Below, piece by piece: positions 31,330 to 42,980 of a stretch of 64,000 nucleotides of DNA. The stretch lies in assembly GCA_033557465.1 (NCBI GenBank), contig CM066031.1:1672206800-1672270799 (forward strand). Direction: 5' to 3'. The translations under genes and the position numbers were made by a program. Under the pieces are notes generated by a model that had not been told where the DNA came from, did no database searches, and saw nothing but the letters and a program-made list of their open reading frames with translations. Source of the DNA: Ichthyophis bannanicus (taxonomy: Eukaryota > Chordata > Amphibia > Gymnophiona > Ichthyophiidae). Every line of letters starts with the position of its first letter. The stretch's first letter is position 1.

Positions 31330-33200
31330 AGGGTTCTGGACCCTGCAGGGGCAGGAAGGCTAAGTTCTCTAGAAAAGAGTCAAAGCCCCTGAGGAGGCTG
31401 AGCCTGCTGAGCTCTTGGGACTTTTGGTTTCTTCTGTTGTCTAGTTTGTTGCTGTTGTCCCTTTTGGGCATCATGAACTGGATAGTGACCCTGCTGGGTA
31501 TAAGAAGGATAAAACTTCTTTTTCTTGTTGAAAAAGGGTTTTTTATTAGATCTTTTCTTTGCTGGGTTGGCTGTAGACTTTGACAACCTGTCCAAGGTAA
31601 TATTGTCATAGTCAATCTCATTAGCTTTTTCTTGCCAATTCTTGCCAAAGAGATTTTCTCCTGTGCAAGGAATTGTTGCCCAGTTTATCTTGTACCCAAA
31701 TTTCCAAGTCTGATGCCTGAAGCCAGGCAATATGACGTGCACCAATGGAGATAGCAGAGGTTCTGCTGATGCATTCAAAGCAATCAAAGGCTGCATGGTT
31801 GACAAACTTGGAAACATCTTGGGCATGTCTGACCAGAGCAAGAAAATCCTGTCTTTTATCATCAGGAAGAAGGGGGCTCATAAGCTCCAAGTCTCCTGTA
31901 ACCTCTTTGAGGATCATCCCCATGAACAGGATGTATGAGCTGATTCTAGCTGAGAGCATGGAAGCTTGGAAGCATCAACGCCCAAAAGCACCGAGAGTCC
32001 TGGACTCGTGGCCTGGAGGATTGGAAGAATGTCTTTTTGCACTCTTTATCCTACGCATGGCCAATTCCACTACCATTGAATGGTGTGGCAACTGAGTCTT
32101 CTGAAAGCCAGGACAAGGTGGAACTCGGTAATGGTATCGAGTCTGCGAGAATGTGGAGATGTGGTTAAAGGAGTCTCCCACATTCTCAGCATGAGATCAT
32201 GAAGGATCTTATGAATGGGCAGAGTAGCTGCCTCTTTAGGAGCTTTAGGGTATTGAAGAATCTCTAACTCTTCTGCCCTAGGCTCCTTTTCAGGAGCCAC
32301 TGTGATTGCAAGGCCTCGAGCCACATCACGAATGAAATCCTGGAAGGACATGTCCTCTGGAGGAGACATTCTACGCTGAGGAGAAGGAGATGGATCCTCC
32401 GGAAGAAGTGCTCTGGTATCGGAGGAGTCATCGGAATCGGAAGATTAAAAAAATCTCTGATCCCGGTGTTCGTGCAAGGCACGGTACTGGTATCAATCGT
32501 AGTCGGTATCGAGGTGTCTCGGTACCGATCTTGAGATACCCGAGATGGACTCTAGACTCGGCATGGGGGTATACCTGCCGAGGTTGGTGCCGTTGGTACC
32601 AGTACCGGTGCCTGTTGAACGGTCTGAAGCAGTTTCAGCGATACCAAAGCTATTAGAAGAGCTGCTAGACTGCGTTCGAAAGTGAGAAATCTTTGATCTA
32701 TCGCTCCTGCCGATGCTTGGGTGTCGGTACTGGTAGAAGTGGCTGGGACCCCAGAGAATGGCACCAGTAGTTCTGCAGAGGTGGAAGCCTATCCTGGAGC
32801 CCCGTTAGTGCTTTGGAAGCCAAAGCCTCTCACCGGGGCTGTTTTGCCGGTGAACTTTCCTCAAGGGCAACGCCGATGGCATCTCGATACTTTGAAGGAG
32901 ATCTACCCTTTGAACACCGGCTAGTCTTTGAAGACTTATGTTTAGTTACCTGAGATCCATGGGAGGAATATGAAGCCCTGGAAGACGTTGATGTAAGGGA
33001 CATCGCATCTGTGGCAAAAAGGGTACTGAGTTTTGCAGCTGTATTCTGAAGGCCCCTCTTGGTCATCTTTCTTCAGGAGAGACAATCCAATGGAGAATGG
33101 TCAGGTCCTAAACATTTCAGACACCACTCATGGGTGTCGGTGACGGATATGGTACCGCCACACTTAGAATATTTTTTAAAACCACTAGCTGGATTTTCCA
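31330..33200 (-). pseudogene. DIRS-C gag-like ORF, several breaks
   Basis: Starts near 33200 with MENPASGFKKYSKCGG and the head CLKCLGPDHSPLDC, parallel to DIRS-B. A TGA follows near 33080. The body is readable in several frames: EDMSFQDFIRDVARGLAI with EEPRAEELEILQYPKAPKEA-like text near 32350-32250, FQKTQLPHHSMVVE near 32100, then EIWVQDKL and GENLFGK, and a Lys/Gln tail (KKPFFNKKKKFYP) to 31380. At least four frameshifts or stops. No coding potential remains. Confidence 0.78.
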
Positions 33201-33284
33201 TTGTAAAAGAAAAATGGGCCTAGTGCCCAAAATGGCACCTAGCACCGAGAAGGAAAAGTTCTCTGAAGAAAGTACTTCAGAAAA

Positions 33285-33315
33285 GATATATATATATATA
33301 TATATTTATTTATTA
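33285..33315. repeat. (TA)n microsatellite
   Basis: A run of alternating T and A (about 33286-33304), then TTTATTTATTTATTA. It lies in the DIRS-C leader. Confidence 0.8.
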
Positions 33316-33443
33316 ATTAGGAAAGAAGAAAAGAGAACCGGCGGTACTGGTAGGCATCGAATGAAGGCAGACGCGACCACAAAAAACAAAGAATTTTCTG
33401 CGGTGACAGGGTATGCGACCTGTTGGCTCCGTGGAAAACGAAG

Positions 33444-33607
33444 AACTGAAGAGGGAGAGTTGGAATGGCGGAAAGGCAGCACGCAGGTGCTGTGGGACGC
33501 TCCCAAAAGCTTTCCTATTGGACGCTGGGGAGCGTTCCCGCGCAGGCTCTGTCGGTACCGATGATACCCATGTGTGAAGACTACATTCCTGCTTGTTCCT
33601 AGAGATA
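33444..33607 (-). repeat. DIRS-C 5' inverted terminal repeat
   Basis: Inverse of 20911-21095. The outer end TGCTTGTTCCTAGAGATA differs from the other end and is represented in the internal complementary region. Confidence 0.85.
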
Positions 33608-34424
33608 AAATATATGACGGGGTAAAAATACCTGTGGTCTCGGCGGCAATCCAAGAACATTGTTATAAGATGCTGTTCCGAATGTATTTAACCCCAGTCC
33701 GATTGTGTAGGATGAGGAGATATAATGATTCGCTATGTTGGAGGAGGTGTGAAGAGAGAGGGGAGTATATGCATATGTGGTGGAGCTGCCCAATGCTACA
33801 GCAAATGTGGCAGTGGATGACGGATCTTACACGGGAGATGGTGGGCTGTGTGGGAGATATCACACCAGCTGGTGTGTTAATGAATGAATGGGGGAAGATC
33901 CGATTTGTGACCTGGTATATATGTTGAAGATGCTTGCAATTGGAGTGCAGACAGAAATAGCGAAGGGATGGAGGTCTGAGAGAGCACCAGCACCTGAGAG
34001 GATATTAAGTAGATTAGCATATATTTACAGGATGAGTGACATCACTGCATATAAAACGCACAGGATTAAGATCTTTCAAAGGAGATGGGAAAAGTACATT
34101 GAGTGGTTACAAAGAGTGGATATTGAATTAGTGGATTGAAGCTAACCAAGCTTACAGAAGGGAATGGAAAAAAAAGGATGGGTGCATCGTAGGATCCAGG
34201 GGGGAGGTGGGAGGAGGGGAGTTGAAGAGAATAGTAAAATAAAAATGTACAGGTAAATGAAGAGAAGTACATAATGCGAAGTAAGGATAGAATGGTAATT
34301 AGATAAATGTTGGGCTGATGGATACAGCCGGATGCATGTTATACCACTGTTTTGTAAAGGAGAAGAAAAATGATGTGATGCTTTGTACTGTACGAAATAA
34401 AAAAAAAAGAAAAAAAAAAAAAGA
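33608..34424 (+). pseudogene. L1/Tx1 ORF2 C-terminus and 3' end
   Basis: Resumes after DIRS-C: VSAAIQEHCYKMLFRMYLTP, then CWRRCEERGEYMHMWWSC with the C-x3-C-x7-H-x4-C spacing of the L1-clade C-terminal Cys motif, and MLQQMWQW. Two stop codons break the tail. The 3' untranslated part ends in GAAATAAAAAAAAAAG and an A-rich tail at 34396-34424, directly followed by the 15-bp duplication. Confidence 0.82.
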
Positions 34425-34923
34425 AAAACTACAGGCCGGTTAGTTTAACCTCTATGGTGAGTAAATTATTGGAAACAATGCTGAAAGAGAAAATAGTGAG
34501 GTTTCTGGAGTCCAACGGATTACCGGATCCGAGGTAGCATGGAATCACCAGAGGCAGGTCTTGTCAGACAAATCCAATTGATTTCTTTGACTGGATGACC
34601 AGGGAATTGGACTGAGGGAGAGCCCTAGATGTGGTATATTTAGATTTCAGTAAAGCCTTGGACACCGTTCCGAACAGTCGACTTATAAACAAACTGAGCA
34701 CTCTAGGGGTGGACCCTAAAGTTACTGCTTGGATTAGAAATTGGTTGAGTGGGAGGCAGCAAAAGCTAAAGGTAAATGGAGCTCACTCTGAGAAGGAGGT
34801 TACCAGTGGTGTGCCCCAGGGATCTGTCCTTAGTATGATTCTTTTTAACATCTTTATTAGTGAAATTGCAGAAGGGCTGGCTGGTAAAGGTTGGCATCTT
34901 TGTGGATGATACCAAAATCTGCA
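34425..34923 (+). pseudogene. CR1-1 LINE, second piece (RT palm)
   Basis: RT continues: LTSMVSKLLETMLKEKIV, VVYLDFSKALDTVP (motif A, usual Phe changed), RNWLSGRQQKLKVNGAHSE, SGVPQGSVLSMILFNIF (motif B) and a frameshifted VDDTKIC (motif C region). A TAG at 34536 and a TGA at 34614 break it. It is cut by CR1-2 at 34924. Confidence 0.85.
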
Positions 34924-37199
34924 TAAGAACATAAGAACATAAGACATGCCATACTGGGTCAGACCGAGGTCCATCAAGCCCAGTATCCTGTTTCCAACAG
35001 TGGCCAATCTAGGTCATACGTACCTAGCAGTTTCCCCAAAAGACACAAGTTCCACAATGCTTGTACTGGGTCAAGCATTGATATCCTGGGTCCCTTTTTA
35101 ATAGTGGTTTATGGACCTTTCCTCCAGGAACTTGTCCAAACCTTTTTTAAACCCAGCTATACTAACAGCCCCCACCACATCCTCCGGCAACAGATTCCAG
35201 AATTTGATTACACGTTGAGTGAAAAAATATTTTCTCTTATTTGTCTTAAATAGTTTACCCTGTAGCTTCATTACATGTCCCCTAGTCTTTCTATATTCTG
35301 ATAGCGTAAACAATTGATCCACGTTTATCTGTTCCACTCCATTCATTAATTTATAGACCTCTATCATATCTCCCCTCAGCCGTCTCTTTTCCAGGCTAAA
35401 GAGCCCTAACCTTTTTAGCCTCTCTTCATAGGAGTAGCCTTCCATCCCCTTCACCAATTTGGTGGCTCTTCTCTGTACTTTTTCTAATAACGCTATGTCC
35501 TTTTTAAGATACGGTGACCAGAATTGCACACAATATTCAAGGTGCGGTCGTACCATGGAGCGATACAGAGGCATTATAATATCCTTTGTTTTATTCTCCA
35601 TCCCTTTCCTTATGATACCTAGCATTCTGTTTGCTTTCTTGGCCGCCGCTGCACACTGGGTGGAGGGTTTTAACATGTTATCCACGATGACTCCTAAATC
35701 TTTTTCCTGGGTGGTGGCTTCTAATGTGGAGCCTTGCATCGAGTAACTATAGTGTGGGTTGTTCTTTCCTAGGTGCATGACTTTGCACTTGTCCACATTA
35801 AATTTCATTTGCCATTTGGATGCCCAGTCTTCCAATTTATCCAGGTCCTCCTGCAGTTTTCCACTTTCCTCTTGGGTTTTAACAGCTTTAAACAGTTTTG
35901 TGTCATCTGCAAATTTGATAACCTCACTCGTTATTCCCTTTTCCAGGTCATTTATGAATATGTCAAAAAGCAGCGGACCCAGTACAGATCCCTGGGGTAC
36001 TCCACTATTCACCTTTTTCCATTGGGAATATTGGCCATTTAGCCCTACTCTCTGCTTTCTATCTTTTAACCAGTTCCCGATCCACAATAGTACACTGCCT
36101 CCTATCCCATGACTTTTTAGCTTTGCCAAAAGTCTCTGATGGGGGACCTTGTCAAAAGCTTTCTGAAAATCCAGATACACTATATCAACCGACTCACCTT
36201 TGTCTACCTGTTTATGCACACCTTCAAAAAAACATATCAGATTAGTAAGACAAGATCTTCCTTGTCTAAAGCCATGTTGGCTGTCTCCCATTAGGCCATG
36301 ACTATCTACATGCTGCGTAATTTTGTTCTTTATGATGGTTTCTACTATTTTCCCTGGTACTGACGTCAGGCTCACCGGTCTGTAATTTCCCGGGTCACCC
36401 CTGGAACCCTTTTTAAAAATTGGTGTTACGTTGGCGACCCTCCAATCTTCAGGTATTACAGATGATTTTAATGAAAGTTCACAGATTACCAATAGCAGGT
36501 CTGCAATCTCATATTTCAGTTCTTTCAACACTCTGGGATGTATACCATCCGGTCCAGGTGATTTGCTACTATTCAGTTTATCAAATAGTTGTAATATATC
36601 TTCCCGGTGTAGCGATATTTCTCTCAATTCCTCTGCAGTATCACCTTTAAATACCACTTCAGTCTTGGGTAACATCCCTACATCTTCCTCAGTAAAGACC
36701 GAAGCAAAGAATTCATTCAGTCTCTCCGCTATAGCCTTGTCTCCTCTTACTGCCCCTTTTACCCCTCTATCATCTAACGGTCCAATTGACTCTCTCACAG
36801 GCCTTTTGCTACGAATGTACTTGAAAAAGTCTTTATTTCGTGTTTTTGCTTCCGCAGCAAGTTTCTTTTCAAATTCCCGCTTTGCCTGCCTTATCAATGC
36901 TTTGCATTTAACTTGCCAGTGCTTGTGCTGTTTCCAGTTTTCATCATTTGGCTCTTTTTTCCATTTCCTGAAGGTTGCTTTTTTGGCAGCAACAGCCTCT
37001 CTGACCTCACCTTTAAACCATGCTGGCAGTTTTTTGGACTTTCTCCCACTCTTCTTAATGCGTGGAATACAGCTGGTCTGGGCTTCGAGGATAGTAGTTT
37101 TAAATAACGCCCAAGCTTGCTGTAAGTCTTTAACCTTTGGAACCGCTCCTTTTAGTTTTTTCCTAACTATATTCCTCATTCTATCATAGTCTCCCTTTT
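34924..37199 (-). mobile_element. CR1-2 LINE, 5'-truncated, RT frame open
   Basis: Inserted in antisense into CR1-1 between ACCAAAATCTGCA and GAGTAGACACCC. It lacks the endonuclease. The 3' end carries a TTATGTTCTTATGTTCTTATG-like microsatellite tail, typical of CR1 3' ends. The same family occurs at 40933-42521. Confidence 0.9.
35098..37199 (-). CDS. CR1-2 reverse transcriptase (open, N-truncated)
   Basis: About 700 codons without a stop: the linker (FKTTILEAQTSCIP, GEVREAVAAKKATFRKWKK), RT with SSKSPGPDGIHPRVLKEL, FKKGSRGDPGNYRPVSLTS, VDIVYLDFQKAFDKVPH (motif A), NSGVPQGSVLGPLLFDIFIN (motif B), the catalytic FADDTKL, and the CR1 C-terminal part (EYCVQFWSPYLKKDI, RRATKLVKGM, RKYFFTQRVIKFWN). 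The frame opens 11 codons earlier at 37230, but that ATG lies in antisense CR1-1 sequence and is not native. With no endonuclease it cannot be autonomous. Confidence 0.88.
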
Positions 37200-37985
37200 G
37201 AGTAGACACCCAGGAAGGTGTAGATAACATTAGGAGGGATCTAGCTAAGCTTGAAAAATGGTCTAGAATTTGGCAACTGCGATTCTATGTTAAAAAAATG
37301 CAAGGTCATGCATTTGGGCTGCAGCAATCCAAGGGAGGGATATGGTATAGGGGGCAATGTACTTCTGTCCACAAAAGAAGAGCGGGACCTAGGTGTGATT
37401 GTGTCTGATGATCTTAAAAGTAGCTATACAGGTAAAAAAGGCAATGGCGAAAGCTAGAAGGATGCTTGGGTGCATAGGGAGAGGAATGGCCAGCAGAAAA
37501 AAAGGAGGTGATAGTGCCTCTATATAAGTCTTTAGTGCGACCTCATTTGGAGTATTGTGGAGACCGCACCTTCAAAAGGATATAAACAGGTTGGAGTCGG
37601 TGAAAAGAATTGCTGCTTAAATGGTTAGTGCCATACATGTATATGAGGACAGACATAAGGAGCTTAATATATATACTTTAGAGTCAAGGCGGTATAGAGG
37701 TGATATGACTGAAATGTTTAAATACCTCCATGGCATAAATACACAGAAGGAGAGCCTCTTTCAATTGAAAGAAAGCTCTGCTACGAGGGGACATAGGATG
37801 AGGATGAAAAGGGATAGACTCAGGAGTAATATACAGAAATATTTCTTTACAGAAAGAGTGGTAGATGCATCGACTTGTCTCCCAATGGAGGTGGTAGAGA
37901 TGAGGACAGTATCACAGAGGATCTCTGAAGGAAAAAAGGGGACTGTTGTAGTGATTGATATGGAAGGGCAGACTAGATAGGCCAT
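37200..37985 (+). pseudogene. CR1-1 LINE, third piece and 3' end
   Basis: Continues the CR1-1 RT (RRDLAKLEKWSRIWQL) through degraded frames to TLESRRYRGDMTEMFKYLHG, LKESSATRGHRMRMKRDRLR and KYFFTERVVD. It ends with the non-coding GGCAGACTAGATAGGCCATG and TGGTCTTTTTCTGCCATCAT, also found (inverted) at the 3' end of CR1-4. Confidence 0.85.
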
Positions 37986-38039
37986 GTGGTCTTTTTCTGC
38001 CATCATGTTTCTGTACTGCACCCCCTCCCCTCCCCCCAT

Positions 38040-38480
38040 CTAAGCTATACAAGGGCCAAATTTAAAAATATCATGCAGTGCTAAAATATTCCAGTGTCTT
38101 CCAATGCTAGCAGCATTTGTCAAGAGGGACAAATCGAAGTATCTCAGTACAAACTTTTCTGTTCATCGATTGCTTGGTTTTGTACATTAATGAAAGCTCC
38201 TAATTGACATAAAACAGCCTGAGATAAGCTGAACAAATAGAGGAAAAAGGATGTCCTTTGTCGAAAAATAGTTGTGCAAGAATTGATCGTTAAAATCTTG
38301 CAATGAGAGACAGATTCTGTGGAATCTTAAGAAACTGGCCAATAGGTAATGCCAATTGAAACCTTTTAGGATGGTGACTATCAAATCTAAACAGATTATC
38401 ATGCTTGATCTTTTTACAATATAGAAGTATAATAAGGAAATAATGCATATTTTTGGTCAAATAATGCGTTTTAATTGTCA
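38040..38480 (-). pseudogene. Penelope-like RT fossil
   Basis: Minus-strand text FRFDSHHPKRFQLALPIGQFLKI aligns with HFQSFHNTSLKHNLPVGQFLRI of PLE-2. It is followed by FSTKDILFP and, in a shifted frame, IGRHWNIL, matching the order of the PLE thumb region. Several stops. An old, third PLE lineage in the window. Confidence 0.6.
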
Positions 38481-38846
38481 AAAAAATGCATCATTTACTC
38501 TTAACACATGAATTTTTTAGCACAACATACAGTAAATAATAATGAGGTGCAAAGCACCATATTATTATACAAAATTAACACACAGGCCGATGCAGAAAGC
38601 TGGCACTGAAGTCGCGTTCTATCTGCTTTTTACACCTATTTGCAGTGCTCCTGATAGCATGGGCATGCAGAAAGGGGATCATATGCAAATTAGCCATGCA
38701 TTATCCATTCATTAAACTGTGCACAAATGGCAGCATTAAACTGGGAGAGCAAGCCAAACACATGTGCACAAGAAGGTCAGTGCTAGTTTGGCATGCTATC
38801 CCAGAGAAACAGGGACACTGCGTGGCTAATCTGCCTATGAACCCCA

Positions 38847-38959
38847 ACAGTATTTTGAGGGCATCGGGGGCTTTCTCTGATGCCAGCATCATTTGAGGGG
38901 GAAATGTCAAAGATGATTCAGGCATTGGGGAAAGCCCCCGATGCCATCAAAATACTGTC
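38847..38959. repeat. Foldback with 38-bp arms
   Basis: The arms 38847-38884 and 38921-38958 are inverse copies with about four mismatches and a 36-base loop. No coding content. Confidence 0.75.
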
Positions 38960-39700
38960 AGCGGCCAGTGATCCTGATAGAAAGCGAATCCCTGGTGGCC
39001 CAGCAGCCCTGGATCCCCCCAACCCTCCTAACTAAAAATATAGCTGGTGGCCCAGTGGCCCCCTCCCCCCCTCCCAGTACCTTTAGAAATTAGCAGGAGC
39101 GCTGCCTACATGCTCATGCTCTTGCCCCACCATCTTGAAAAATGGCATCACCTGGCCCCGCACGGTGCATCCCGAGATGCACTGGGCAGGGTCAGACTGC
39201 CATATAAGTCATATTCTAACTTGGGCCACCAAGGATTATTTTTTACTTGGCCGGGTGGGGGAAATCAGGGCTGCTGTGCCACCAGGGATTTGCTTTCTGT
39301 CAGGGACAGTGGCCCCCCAACAGATTTTTGATGGCATCAGGGGCTTTCTCCACAAGGAACGCTTCCAGCTTCCAAAGGAAGCTTTTGGGAGGTACGCCAT
39401 CCATGTGTGTCTGCCTTTCTGCCCACCCCGGTGCCATATTCTCCAGCCTTCTTTTTTTTCCATGGAGCCGCTAGGACGTGTTCCTTCAGTCCAGAACAAA
39501 AAAGGTTTTTCTGGTCCTTGTTGCTGTATTTTTTACTCTTACTTTTCCCACCTGTCATCAGTTAGCTGTTTTTTTTTTTCCTTTTTTAGGGTTGGTTTTT
39601 GTGTTTTTCAACTCTTTTGCGTTATTTTCTCACCCTTTGGGGTGTTTTCCCTCCCACGGCTGTTTTTCAGTTTGACTTTGCCAAAGCGGTGTTTTTTGGC

Positions 39701-40932
39701 ATGTCTAAGCCACCTAATTGCTTTAAGAAATGCACCAAGTGTGGCAAACTCTCTCTATCACAGACAGTCGTAACTGATGCTTGCAATGCCTTGGTCCTGG
39801 ACCATGAGCCCGCGCCTTGAGAGCTGTGCTTGCAGATGATGTGCAGAGGACTGAAAGGTTGGGAAAAGCAGACGGGGTCCCTCTTTGGCTCATCTGATTC
39901 AGCATCCTCAGCCCCAACCCCCTCGTCTACACCTGCAAAAGGTTCAAAGGCAGCCAAGGGGAAGAAGCAGCATGCTCATTCGGAGCTGCAGGGTCTGAGT
40001 GGTGAGGGGAAGCTCCCTGCAGAGACCTAATTGACATCGAAGGGTGAGCACTGGGAGAAGTTCAGATGCAGCGCCCCAGCAGCCCTTGACGAGATGCGGA
40101 AAATCTATGGCCAGGAGAGGCCAGCCAAGATTCGCCAGCAGGAGGACTGGACCAGAACGGTGGAGTCCACTCACAGTGCACAGGATGTTTCCTGATGCAC
40201 CTATCATGGACTCCCCACCTGAGGTGGTATCACCGATATCTGTAGCTGTGGCATCAGCCCCTTCATGGATGGCGGTTCTGGAGGAACGCCTTCATGCCTT
40301 GGAAGCTCACTTGGTGGCAGTGGAAGTCTTACAGAATGCAGGCTTTGCAGCACAGAATGCGATGTCACCACACTTCCTCCAGCCTATCCTGGAGACTCTT
40401 GCCCTGCCTGTGGAGGCTAGGACATTGGTGGGAGATCGTTATCAACCCTAGTCTCCAGTCTGTAAAAATCAGAGGCCTAGAGGTACCACCGTTGGCATGC
40501 TAGGTGGTGCGAAAGTCATTGACACCCTCGCTCATCCAAGCCACGGAGCCAGCAGGACAAGGAGACACAGCATTATTTTGACTGCTTCTCGGAATCCTAA
40601 TCAGAATGAAGACCCAGGCAGACTTGATGGCATTGGACCTTCAGTCTCTGGACCTTCCATCCGATCCATCGCCTCCACTGGAGCGGCGCAAGTCACCCCC
40701 CCGAGGACATGGTCTTCCAGGACTTTGTTTGGGACATAGCCAAGGCCATTCCGTTTTCCCTGGAGTCAGAGGAGGAACAGAGGGCAGAGGAACTGAAACT
40801 CCTCCAGTACCCCTTGGCTCCCAGGAGACAGTGACGATTCTTATCCACCATGTCCTACAGCAGCTGAGGCTCTGGGAGGCGCCACTCATGCTCCTTCTCG
40901 TCAGCCACTGGCTCAATCCCCTGTACATCTGA
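39701..40932 (+). pseudogene. DIRS-D gag-like ORF, first piece
   Basis: Starts MSKPPNCFKKCTKCGKL at 39701, the DIRS gag head, with LVLDHEP where others have CLGPDHDP. Multiple stops follow. Near 40700-40820 the shifted frame gives EDMVFQDFVWDIAKAI and EEQRAEELKLLQYPLAP, matching the gag of DIRS-B and DIRS-C. It breaks where CR1-3 enters. Confidence 0.72.
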
Positions 40933-42521
40933 AGGTGTTGACATACTGATATATGAGATTGCAGATCTACTATTAGTAATCTGTGAACTATCATTAAAAT
41001 CATCTGTAGTACCTGAAAATTGGTGAATAGCCAATGTAACACCAATTTTTAAAAAGGGTTCCAGGGGTGATCCAGGAAACCTCAGACCAGTGAGACTGAC
41101 GTCAGTACTGGGCAAAATGGTAGAAACCATTATAAAGAACAAAATTACTGAACGTGTAGAAAGTCATGGTTTAATGGGAGAAAGCCAACATGGATTTAGT
41201 CAAGGAAGGTCCTGTCTTACTAATCTGTTATATTTTTTTGAAGGTGTGAATAAACAGGTAGAAAAAGGTGAGTCAGTTGATATAGTGTATCTGGATTTTC
41301 AGAAAGCCTTTGACAAGGTCCCTCATGAGAAACACTTGGTAAAATTATAAAGTAATGGGATAGGAGTCAGTGTACTGTTGAAGATCAAGAACTGGTTAAA
41401 AGATAAAAAGCAGAGAGAAGGGCTAAATGGCCAATTTTCTCAATGGCAAATTGTGAATAGTGTAGTACCCCAAGGATCTGTGCTGGATCCGCTGCTTTTT
41501 AACATATTCATAAATGACCTGAAAATGGGAACAACGAATGAGGTAATCAAATTTGCAGATGACACAAAATTAGTCAAAGTTATTAAAACACAGGAGGATT
41601 GTGAAAAACTGCAAGAGGACCTTGATAAATTCGAAGACTGGACATTCAAATGGCAGATGAAATTTAATGTGGAGAAGTGCAAAGTTATGCACCTAGGAAA
41701 GAACAATCCAAACTATGGTTATATGATGCAAGCTTTCACATTAGGAACCACCGCTCAGGAAAAAGATTTAGGTGTCTTCATGGATAACATGCTGAAAACC
41801 GCTCAGTGTACAGCGCTGGCCAAGAAAGCAAGGATGCTAGAATCATAAGGAAAGAAATGGAGAATAAAACAAAGGATATTATAATACCTCTGTATCGTTC
41901 CATGGTGTGACCGCACCTTGAATATTATGTGCAATTCTGGTCTACGCTTCTTAAAAAGGATATAGCGGAATTAGAAAAGGTACAGAGACGAGCCACCAAA
42001 ATAGTAAAGCGGATGGAAGGATACCCCTATGAGGAAAGGCTTAAAAGGTTAGGGCTCTTCAATCTGGAAAAGAGATGGCTGAGGGGAGATATGATAGAGG
42101 TCAATAAATTAATGGAGTGGAACAGATAAACAGATTGATTGTTTAAGCCATCAAAAAGTACAAAGACTATGGGACATGCAATGAAGCTACAATATAACCC
42201 ATTTAAGACTAACAAGAGAAAATATTTTTTCACTCAACATATAATCAAACTCTGGAATTCATCACCGGAGGATGTAGTAAAAGCTATTAGTGTAGTTGGA
42301 TTTAAAAAAGGTTTGGACAAGTTCCTGGAGGAAAGGTCCATAAATCATTATTAAAGAGGACCCGGGAAATCCACTGCTTGCCCCAGGACAAGCATTGTGG
42401 AATCTATGTGTCTTTTTGTGAAGTTGCTAGGTACTTAAGACCTGGATTGGAAACAGAGTACTGGGCTTGATGGACCTTGGTCTGACCCAGTATTGCATAT
42501 TTTATGTTCTTATATTCTTAC
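40933..42521 (+). mobile_element. CR1-3 LINE, 5'-truncated
   Basis: Same family as CR1-2 and inserted into DIRS-D gag. RT pieces: EIADLLLVICELSLKSS, FKKGSRGDPGNLRPVRLTS, VDIVYLDFQKAFDKVPH, NSVVPQGSVLDPLLFNIFIN and FADDTKL. A TGA in the first linker (41022), a TAA at 41348-41350, a frameshift near 41830 and a TGA at 41908 inactivate it. It ends with CTGGGCTTGATGGACCTTGG and TCTGACCCAGTATTGCATAT, then a TATGTTCTTAT tail. Confidence 0.87.
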
Positions 42522-42907
42522 CAGGTGCAGAAGGTCCCAGGGTTTGAAAAGCTTCCCTGAAGTGCACAACGAGTGCTAAGACGTTCTCCTCTGTCTCGCT
42601 GAGTCGCGCAGCTCAGACCCTGGAATCTTTCAAGAGAAAGTGCTTACAAGGATCCATGTTGAATGACAGATTCTGGCCTCCCAGACCTATATGAGCGCGT
42701 TCCTCAAAGATGTCATGTTGGACCTGGAGGACTTGGCCACCCTCGTTCCTTTTGGGACCTCATGGCTCATAGCAAGGATTGCTCAAATTTCATGGTGCTC
42801 AGTTCCTATGGCGCCTTTGAATCTGCTGGCAGAGTGGTGGCTATGGGCATCACCACCCACCAAATGTCATGGCTGCAGTCTCCAGACCTGCAGCAATGGG
42901 TCCAAGA
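42522..42907 (+). pseudogene. DIRS-D gag-like ORF, second piece
   Basis: Resumes the gag body after CR1-3: VQKVPGFEKLP, TYMSAFLKDVMLDLEDLA, and in another frame SFGAFESAGRVVAMGITTH-like text and SPDLQQWVQDK, which align with the gag of DIRS-B. It ends at the CR1-4 border. Confidence 0.72.
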
Positions 42908-42980
42908 TAAACATAGAAACATAGAAATATGACGACAGAAAAAGACCACATGGCCTATCTAGTCTGTCCTTCCATAACAA

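Larger units (their letters stand above)
20911..33607 (-). mobile_element. DIRS-C, DIRS-type retroelement with nested insertions
   Basis: Minus-strand element. Its 5' terminal repeat is 33444-33607 and its 3' repeat is 20911-21095, with the internal complementary region at 21175-21285. gag (about 33200-31330), pol (31010-30955 and 25281-23540) and recombinase (23801-21393) are in order. It is interrupted by LTR-like element B, a PLE and an L2-tail fragment, so a roughly 5 kb element now spans 12.7 kb. It lies in the L1 in the opposite orientation to DIRS-B. Its family is close to DIRS-B. Confidence 0.88.
10616..34424 (+). mobile_element. L1/Tx1-type LINE, host of DIRS-B and DIRS-C
   Basis: The unit begins at GGACTTCTGGTG, carries ORF1, ORF2 endonuclease, part of the RT and the ORF2 C-terminus in order, and ends in an A-rich tail (34396-34424). 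The 15-bp AAAACTACAGGCCGG is present at 10601-10615 and 34425-34439 as a perfect target duplication. After removing the nested elements the L1 itself is only about 4 kb, because the core of the RT is missing between about 20780 and 20800. It is an inactive copy. Confidence 0.85.
37986..39339. other. Unassigned spacer with fossil fragments
   Basis: About 1.35 kb that I cannot assign as a whole. It holds a Penelope-like fossil (38040-38480) and a foldback (38847-38959). The rest shows no ORF or known repeat end. A motif GATGGCATC-GGGGCTTTC from the foldback recurs at 39330-39352. Confidence 0.4.

Noticed and set aside
33285..33315. (TA)n tract as an origin or promoter
   Set aside because: A simple microsatellite within a decayed leader. 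No further signals support a function.
35459..37189. Plus-strand ORFs (up to 252 codons) across CR1-2
   Set aside because: They are antisense to the open CR1-2 RT frame and contain no domain of their own.
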